Shown here: piece after piece, positions 56,356 through 64,000 of the stretch
How positions within the stretch are numbered: position 1 is the first letter of the stretch
Layout: each line of letters opens with the position of its first letter
Source of the DNA: Taeniopygia guttata
Taxonomy: Eukaryota > Chordata > Aves > Passeriformes > Estrildidae
Length of the DNA stretch: 64,000 bases
Direction of reading: 5' to 3'
NCBI RefSeq assembly: GCF_048771995.1
Contig: NC_133024.1
Location: 4,035,001-4,099,000 of the forward strand
Made by a program: the position numbers and the translations under genes
The notes under the pieces: model-generated
Database searches by the model: none
What the model saw: the letters and a program-made list of their open reading frames with translations, nothing else
Told to the model about the DNA's origin: nothing

Positions 56356-56781
56356 TGTGGTTTAGCCATGGCTATCAGCCAAACTCCCACCCAGCTGCTC
56401 AGCCCCTACCTCCTCTCCTCAGCAGGATCAGGGGAGAAAATGGGAGGAACAGGAAGGAGGGAAAATGTTTTCTGATGGAGACAGGGAGATGATTTGTCAA
56501 ATAGTGTCACAGGCAAAATAAACTCGGTTTGGGGAAAATTTACTTAATTTATTGCAAATTCAAATAGAAATGGAAGTATTAATGTGGGTAGTGGGAAACT
56601 AGAAGGCAAACATTGGAACAACATTGCTCCTCCCTGCTTTCCCTGACCCACTTCTTTGCTTGCTGCTCTTCTGCTTACCCACACCCTCTCACCTCCCAAA
56701 CCCTGAGTAGTGCAGGGGGATGGGGACTTACCTGTCAGTGCTCTTTCCATCTATGGACTAGCTTCTGAAATAGCACTTACA
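56356..56781 (-). mobile_element. Old avian LTR, antisense
   Basis: GTCACAGGCAAAATAAACTC, GGTTTGGGGAAAATTTACTT and AATTTATTGCAAATTC match a familiar avian LTR motif order in complement; AATAAA on the minus strand is at 56548-56553. The proposed edges are TGTGG at 56356 and ACA at 56779-56781. No genes. Fossil, quite diverged. The family name cannot be fixed without a repeat library. Confidence 0.55.
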
Positions 56782-57844
56782 GCATTGTAACTCCCTGTGC
56801 ATGGGGCACTGGGGGACTTTGGGGAGTTACATGAACATTTTAAGAGACCAGAGTAGTGTCTAAAAGTTAAGCATAATTAAATAAAAACAAAACAAAAAAA
56901 AAAAAAAAAGGGCCTTCAAAGCAATTAAACATAGTAATATGGAGTGCATGGATAGACTTTCCTATGCTGCTAAGCTTTTATATGGCCCAGAGCTTAACAT
57001 ATTACTTTGTATGCTTAAAATACCTTGCAGTTCTAGATCAAGCAGCAAGGACTGAGGACAGTAATTATTGTGCCTCAGAGTGCAAGCCAAAGATGACTCC
57101 TGATAAGAAGTGTTTATTTTGCTAGTACATTATCTAACCGTAGGAATTTTTGTCTTGTAGTTGAAGTAATTTATTGATGGTTACATGGACAGAGCATAGA
57201 TCACAACTGGAGCTCACTTGCTATGAGTTCCAAATACATCTTTTCTATTCTATACCTCTATTGTAGGTTTGGTTTTGGTTTTTTTTTTTTTTAATTGCTA
57301 GTCTAGGTTTTATGTCTTCAAAGATAAATTAATAGAAGGGTAATTTTTAAAATAATATTTGTATATAACCAGTACCATTTCTGCAGTTGACTCAAGGAAG
57401 GCATTGAGATTGTTAATCACTTAAAAGGAAAGACAGCTCTATACTTAGCATCCATTGAGGAAAGTACTGGTTTACATCCTCTATAAATATTTAATTAACA
57501 AAGACAATAGGATGGAACTGTTATAATACGAGTGACTTCCTGCATCTGATTACAAAAAGGATTTTCAGTTTGAAGCCTGATTATTTTAATAATATGAAGT
57601 AAGTTGCCTGGAGCAGTTTATTTTTCAGTTATAATAAAAGAACCAAATTTAAGTGTTCAGTAGTGTACGTTACAAAATTTTAGAAGAGTCCAAATGCTGA
57701 TCTTGATTTGCTGTTATCTGCATTTTTCAACACTCTTACTTAGGATGCTTAAATTTCTTTTCCTTATTTTAACATATTTTTGCTCTCACTTTTACATTTT
57801 GCTTGCCACTTTTCTTGTTCGTGTAACTAATGTTGTGACATTTT

Positions 57845-57893
57845 CACAGAATCATAGAATATGCTGAACTGGGAAGGACCCATGAGGATCAGT
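57845..57893 (-). mobile_element. Short CR1 LINE 3'-end fragment
   Basis: CACAGAATCATAGAATATGC followed by TGAACTGGGAAGGACCCATG is the complement of a CR1 3' terminus. Only about 50 bp remain, 300 bp before the TMPRSS7 start codon. Confidence 0.8.
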
Positions 57894-58187
57894 GATGTAT
57901 AGATTTTAGCACTGCAGTTTTGTATTTTAATATTATAACTTTATAAAGACTATGAAAAGCCTATTTTATCTAGTCTGAAGTTACATGATAGCAGTCTTCT
58001 AACATTTGCAAAGGTGCAGTAGGGCAGATGAGATTACAATTGGAAACTCATGGAAGTAAATTGATGCCTCTTTTGGTCCTGGACATTGCAATTAGCTGTC
58101 TTCAGCTTCACAAGCAGAAGGGGTGCCTGAGAAAAGGTGCAAGCCTCTTTCTCAGCTTGGACAAATCACAAAATTAATTCTCCTGAA

Positions 58188-58238
58188 ATGGATGAAAAAA
58201 ATGATCCCCCAACAGCTAAACCTGAAGATGAAGTAAAT
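58188..58238 (+). CDS. TMPRSS7: TMPRSS7 coding exon 1
   Basis: 17 codons, donor AAT|GTAAGT. It encodes MDEKNDPPTAKPEDEVN; human starts MDKENSDVSAAP. Upstream in the same exon is 5' UTR of unknown length. Confidence 0.83.
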
Positions 58239-61200
58239 GTAAGTAGGTGACTTAAACATTCTTGATTTTCTATATTTAATTACATTATTAGATGCCTTGT
58301 GATCTAATTCTCAAGTGTTAAACTTAATATGATGGTTAGATTTGGTATAATTTTCTGGTTTATAGCTCAGTCTGAAAATGTCAACATGTGTTTATCCCTG
58401 GATTGCTAACATTATCTATTTTCAGACAATTGAAATAATGGACACGTCAGTGTGACAACATAAAAGCTTATATCGGTGTTATGCAGCATTTTTTTCCAAA
58501 AAAGTTAACTTCTAGGCAAGAAAGGCAACATTAAAGGAGGCAATGTATTTTGCTTTTCCCAGAGAAGATAGGGAAGGGGATTGTGGTATGAGAGCTGACT
58601 CATGACAAAGATGTAATTAAATAATTTAGTGTTTGGTGATAGTCAAATTGCAATGTTAGCTGGAAACCAGTTCTAGAATACAAGAACTAAGTTGCAGTAA
58701 AGGAAAGCTGAGTTGAGAATTATGGTCCTTATTGAGAGAAGGGAGCAGCTTAACTTTGCTGTTGCTTTCCTTACTATAAAATGTTTATGGTAAATTAATA
58801 AAACCTATAGAAATATTGATAATGTAGCACACAGCATTCAATATTCCTATGAATCCCATGTAACAGACAGCTTTGTAATTAAAAGCTTGATACAATTATT
58901 TCTTAAAAAAAAAAGAGGATTATAGTAGATGCAATGAAAACATCAGTTGTTTCAAGTGCCCCCTTATATATCCAGTGATGTCAATTTTGAGTAATTTTTA
59001 ACAATACTTGACAGGATTTAATTTTTAATAATAAATCTGTCTGTTTAGGTCTAGAGCCACAAAAAGGAGTTACATGGTAAAACATTAATATAAAATATTA
59101 TTGTGGGAATCTTGATGAAAGTGACCAGAATTTCATAAGTCAGAACTCAGCATTCATTGAGCTGCCTGAAACTGGCCTACTGAATGCCTGAGTGTATAAA
59201 GGAACTTTGTGACAATCCAGACTTTAAAAAAAAAAAAAAACAACAACAAAACAAAAACATTCATTTTCATCCTTAAAGAGACTCAGTAAGGTTTGTAAAA
59301 AATACAGAAGATGGGTAAATCAAGTGGGGAGCACACAAGACAAGTGCAGTTCATTACCTAGATAGAAGACATGAATCTAAAATGTTCCAATTCTGTGCTT
59401 AAAGATTTTATTTGAGGAAATTGTAGAGGGTCATACTTAGTCTTTTAACTCTACTTGTTATTAATTTTTACCAAGTTTTCTTCTCCTTTTAGAACATCCT
59501 CCACTCTGAGATCAAAGATTGCTCTCTGTCGCATTTGACTATGGGCCCAGCAGGATATTTGTGGGGATGTTTCTTATGCATCCTCTGAGGATACATAGAG
59601 GTCTCTTCTTGATAATATTAGTCTGTATAATATCAGAGAAACATACCAAAAACTGTGTTGGTGAAGACTTCTACAGGTTTTTAATTTTTTTTTTTTTTAA
59701 GAACAGGGCTAACATCAAAACAAGAAACAGATTTCTTGGGGCATTGATCCTCTCATCCACAGTGCAACTGGAATGTCCCCTGTGACTGCTGTGGCCCTCT
59801 CTTCACTGTGCACCTGTGAGGAAAGTGTGGCTCTGTCTTCTCCATAGCCCACTTTAGATATGGGAATCTAGAATTAGATTTACTCACACTGTCTTTGCAT
59901 TCTTGTCTCCTGCTAAACAACCCTAAGGCTGTCAGCTTTTTACTGTACATCATATCTTCCAGCTCCCTACCTCTGTGATCTTCCCCTGGAATCACTGTGA
60001 ATAATCAACATCTCTTTTATCCTGATTGGCCCAATGCACAGATGGGCATCTCCTGCTGTTGAGCAAAAAGAAAGAAGCATTTTTGTAGGTTATTTCACAA
60101 CACCACTCTTGCACATGGGTGGCAGTTGTGCTTGTCATTTCCTGAGTGTCAAGCTGCATCAGCACAGAGCTTTTGTAGCCACTGTATGAATCGTGGCATC
60201 CCACACTGAAATCTCAAGGGTGAAATTCTCAGCTGGTTATTTCCTGATTTTCATGGTCTTCTTTCTCATCAAGTGTCATATAAATAGTATGGATGAAAAA
60301 TGAATGTCGTGTCCATACATTTTAGTCTACAACAGGTCACACGCTCTTTGCAAGGTCCCTTCTGAGAGGCTTCAAACAATGCAGTGCTGGTAAATAGGTG
60401 AGCATCTGGTTGTACCCTTTCTCCTCAACTACCTGCTGTAGCTCTGCAGAGACCTATTGAGCACAGGGAACATCTAGGTCTGCCCAAGCTGGGGGCTCTG
60501 CTGCTCAGTGTGTCTCTTCTAGTGTGATTGTGAACCCCTCTGTGTATTTTTGTGTGGGCACAGAGGGGGACAGGTGATAGGACAGCAGTTTGTCCCACAG
60601 AGTGAGTCTGTCAGCATCTTGATCAAATCATAGACCAGTTATCACTGGTTGTTGTCAGAGCTGTTTGATTTGCACTGCTTAGAAATTATGGACCACTTAG
60701 AGAGGCCTCTGAGTGGCATAAATCCAGCTGTGAGGTGAGGGAGATCTGCTTTGAAGATGCCATTGAAGCGAATCTAGCTGTTCCAAAAACAAGGAAAAAT
60801 ACCTGTTTGTTTTGGTCCTCATCTTTAAAATGGTGAAGTTCAGTTTAATCTTCATATATATAAGCTCTTGAGCCACGTCATTTTGTCCAAGACTGTGTTG
60901 TCCTTCATAGAAGACTGTACTAAAATCCTTGCTACTGATTGCTGACTGGTATTTGTCAACACCTCCCGTCATGGACAACCCACAGCTTCCTAAAAACCAC
61001 TCCCTGAGAACTTCCCTCTCACTTTTAGAGTATTTTTCCTGAATGCTCCTTGTTTATGTAGCAATATTATCCAACTTGCACTGTAATTTTTATGTAAGGA
61101 GGAAATGCACGGTGGGTTTTGGTTTGTTGAGGTTTTGTTGTGGCGTTTGTGGTTTTTGTTTTTTTCTTGTAATTTAATTCTGGTGCTGCTGGGTGCAATA

Positions 61201-62957
61201 GCTAAACCAGTATTCATATCTAGTACACGTGGTCAGTAATACTCTGAGTGGTCCAGGAATGTGCCAGCTAAACTCTGAAGAGATAAGACAATGAATGGAC
61301 TTGAGAAATGTGTTTGAACCTCTAGCTGATCTCACAACAAACCATTAGACTGTGACAGGAGATACCCTAAAGAGAGACTTTTATGAAGTGCCAGGGACTT
61401 CTTCAGGCAGCTCTTGCTGTGCCTGCAGCAACTGATAAACATTTTTTGTCTGCTTAAATGTGCTGATTATCTTCTGCAGAGGGAAATGCCTTAGGCATGG
61501 TGTGGTGTCTGGTACAAATGGGCTTTCCAGAACAGACAAGCTGTAGATACTTTATAGGAAGTGGAAACTACTCCTGCAAATATAGAAATGGTCATGTAGG
61601 GTTTTTTACCTAGATGAGATTGTCAGGACATATTTTGGATCCAGTTTAGAAAATCTGAGACTGTAGTTCAAAATAAACTGTCAAGCCTTTGGATATCCAG
61701 GTAATGATTTTGTGCAGGTCCCATCTCAGCAAGATCTGTGCTGTGCTCTCCTTTTCACTGGAGGAAACTTCTCAGAGGGAGCCAGACATGCAGGAAGTCC
61801 ATAGCCACTGCTCCACAGCCTGGAGGCGGTGGAGACTTTTCTCTGAGGAACAAAGTGCTTGAGACTTGTTGATCAGTCAATTCCTACTAGAAACATTCCA
61901 CGATTTTTGTTGTCTTTCACCTCATTTTAGGCAGCCAACATTTCAGTCCAAATGGTATCTGCAGAAGACAAGTTGGCAAAGAGGATTCTGGCAAGGAAAA
62001 AGCATGACAAATTGAAGAAAAAAGATAAGTTGCTATGGAATTTTCAAAACAAAATAATTCTCTTTACCCTCATTCTATTCATTTTAGGAGTTGTAACCTG
62101 GACATTACTGTGGCTCTTCATTGGTGAGTTGCTGAAAGTTCATGCCAACTCCATATATCATTATCACTAGTAGTACTTTAAGATTACTTTAGGATCTCAG
62201 TTGTCCTGAAGGCTATTTCTAAAGTAAACATGAAAATTTTAAAATCAGGTCTGAAAAACTTTTGTCTTTGCTACGACTTAACAAGTAATTAGAAAAGCTG
62301 GCTTTAGGGAGCAGGACTTTATTTCAAGGGTATGAAAAGCATTTTAGTGTGCAAGCTGATTTGCACAGACCTGAAAGGTTTTTATGAGCTTGATTCCTCA
62401 GAAATTTTGCCTTTCACTGTGTTTATTGACCTTCTGAAGTTCAGGTAAGTACATAATTTTTCAGACTAGATTTAAGGAAGTAAAAGGGGAGTAAAATAAA
62501 TATGTGTGTAATTAAGCATTAAAAGCTATTTTTCCTCTTTAGGCCTACTGCCTAAGATACCTTAGGGATGCTCCCAAATCTGGATGTTGATACTGCCTTC
62601 AATTATGCTGGCTTGTTTGTATGGTGGTATCTTATCTTGTATGTAGCTAACAGGAGCTCAATTAACCATAATTTGGTACACATCTGGAACAGTTTGGCTA
62701 TAAAAGTATAGTGCTCTTTGGGTAGTTGTTTCATACCAGAAAGTAGATAGAATTATTTGGTTTCAAATTTAATAAAAAAACCTTCATTGTTATTAAAAAA
62801 AGGCTAACTGTCTTTGTTTCTTGCAGTTCAGGCAGAAAACAAAGATGCATTGTATTTTGTTGGATTGTTTCGTGTTGCCAACATAGAGTTTCTTCCAGAA
62901 TATAGGCAGAAAGAGTCAAAGGAATTCCTCTCTATGGCACAGACTGTGCAGCATGTG
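58188..62957 (+). CDS. TMPRSS7: TMPRSS7 (matriptase-3), 5' part: three coding exons
   Basis: Type II transmembrane serine protease. The full protein has a cytoplasmic tail, one membrane span, SEA, CUB, LDL-receptor class A and trypsin domains (family knowledge). Exons 58188-58238, 61931-62123 and 62827-62957 give 125 residues in phase. Seen: acidic start MDEKNDPPTAKPEDEVN, then ANISVQMVSAEDKLAKRIL, a Lys/Arg-rich juxtamembrane part, the signal anchor (about 59-81, IILFTLILFILGVVTWTLLW), and the beginning of the SEA domain (DALYFVGLFRVANIEFLPEY, RQKESKEFLS). The tail lacks the Pro/Arg-rich linker that I recall in human. The protease domain and the rest lie beyond the window. ATG context GAAATGG is good. 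Exons 2 and 3 are firm; exon 1 is supported by its resemblance to the human start and a clean donor. Confidence 0.93.
58239..61930 (+). other. TMPRSS7 intron 1
   Basis: A 3.7-kb intron without recognised repeats apart from A and T runs (59227, 59683). Open frames inside have no domain character. Confidence 0.55.
61931..62123 (+). CDS. TMPRSS7: TMPRSS7 coding exon 2 (signal anchor)
   Basis: Acceptor CTCATTTTAG, donor G|GTGAGT. It encodes AANISVQMVSAEDKL through the basic stretch KKHDKLKKKDK to the membrane span ending LLWLFI. Confidence 0.95.
62827..62957 (+). CDS. TMPRSS7: TMPRSS7 coding exon 3 (SEA start)
   Basis: Acceptor TTTCTTGCAG, donor GTG|GTAAGA. It encodes QAENKDALYFVGLFRVAN and IEFLPEYRQKESKEFLSMAQ to TVQHV, very close to human. 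Confidence 0.96.
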
Positions 62958-64000
62958 GTAAGATGGGTGGGCTGCTTGGTTAACAAAAAAGACCAGAGCT
63001 GTGAACAAGTGATATTTAGGTGCCATTGAGGCTGCTGTGGTGTTCCACCCCTTCCCCCCAGGATTATGTGCAAGCGGTGGCTGTCTGGAGGTAGGAAGGA
63101 ACTGACTGCTTTCAGCTGGTTAAACACAAACTTAGTTTTGAATGGATCTGGTTTTTACATTTGACTTAAAATTTTATGTACTTTCACCCATAAATTATGA
63201 TCTGTGACTAAAATTCTACAAAAGTCCTTAAACTCAATTGCTGCTTTCAAAACATCAAACAGATGAAATCTTGAAATCTTTTGCATTTACATGGGTATCT
63301 TAAAGCATTTATAATCACCCTAGGGATCCCAAACATATTTCAGAAGGAAATCTACATTTCCTTCTGATACTAGGTATTCTAAAGACCATTATACTTCCCA
63401 AATACTTTGCATCAGTCAAAGCAGAAATAGAACTCTGGATCAATAGCTGCTCTACAGTGGGAAGAAAGTGGGGGGGATCTTGGTTAAAAGGGAATTTGAC
63501 TTTAAAGGTGTAGGGAGTAAAAATACATTTTTTGTCAGGAACTGCAGCACTGTCCACATAAGGATTCAAGCATCCATATGACAACTGCTAAACAAAAACA
63601 AAACTAAAAAAAGTTAGATGGAGTCAAGAAATTTTTTCAATAATTACTAAGTTTTTGTCACCCTATAATATGAACTAACGTTCCTGTATTACAGCTCTTT
63701 CCAAGTTCTGCATATTAATCATTGAAGTTCTTTCAGATAACCAGTGCAGGGCATCACCTTTCCCTACTCTCCATGGGGCAGCTCTAATGTCCTGTATTGC
63801 CTGTGTCTTGCTCTTTTCTCAGAGCATCCTGCCCTTGCCACACATAGTGGAGAGAGGCAACAGACAGAAGGTGTTGAGCTGCCAGTGTCACCACCTCCTA
63901 CTTGAACATTACTTGGAATTTATTTTTTATCTGTGAACTTTGCCTGAACTCATCAATGGACTTTGCATTGCTGAAATTGGCAACCTTAACTGTTGACTAA
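62958..64000 (+). other. TMPRSS7 intron 3, beginning
   Basis: No further exon seen up to the window edge; the next SEA-domain exon is expected outside. Confidence 0.6.

Larger units (their letters stand above)
42800..58187. other. Intergenic region TAGLN3-TMPRSS7, no gene recognised
   Basis: About 15.4 kb. It holds a pentanucleotide array, one ERVK-like LTR with primer-binding site, CR1 tails and a further LTR, all listed separately. Between them the sequence looks unique and noncoding. I see no open frame with domain character and no tRNA. Confidence 0.6.

Noticed and set aside
56544-56750. 68-codon minus-strand frame
   Set aside because: Lies within the LTR-like repeat at 56356-56781.

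Overview
This looks like a bird nuclear genome, probably a passerine. Several CR1 LINE fragments end in the typical avian 3' tail (an ATTCTATGATT-like end), there are several solo LTRs of avian type, introns are moderate, and four host genes match their vertebrate orthologues almost residue for residue. All four genes lie head to tail on the + strand in the order known from human 3q13: PHLDB2, ABHD10, TAGLN3, TMPRSS7. Orthologue comparisons are from memory, not from a search.

Layout: 1-12510 holds the 3' end of PHLDB2 (six last coding exons, the PH domain, and a long 3' UTR). 13040-14600 is a nest of transposable elements: a minus-strand CR1 split by one LTR and followed by a second LTR. It abuts the CpG-rich ABHD10 promoter. 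14703-21776 is ABHD10 (five coding exons, 281 aa, complete), with a sense LTR in intron 1. 22500-32200 is intergenic plus the unlocated 5' noncoding part of TAGLN3, with one CR1. 32208-42365 is TAGLN3 (four coding exons, 199 aa, complete), with an antisense LTR carrying a triplicated 81-bp unit in intron 3 of the coding set. 42800-58187 is about 15 kb without a recognisable gene. It contains a 140-bp (AATAG)n array, an ERVK-like LTR followed by a tRNA-Lys-type primer-binding site, a CR1 tail, and another LTR. 58188-64000 is the 5' end of TMPRSS7 (three coding exons; the gene continues outside the window).

The genes do not form a pathway. PHLDB2 is a cortical PIP3/microtubule scaffold, ABHD10 a mitochondrial thioesterase, TAGLN3 a neuronal actin-binding calponin-family protein, and TMPRSS7 a membrane serine protease. 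Their neighbourhood is simply conserved vertebrate synteny. I found no convincing undescribed system. The most notable structures are the TE nest at the ABHD10 promoter, the LTR with three tandem TATA-bearing units, and the ERVK-like LTR with its primer-binding site.
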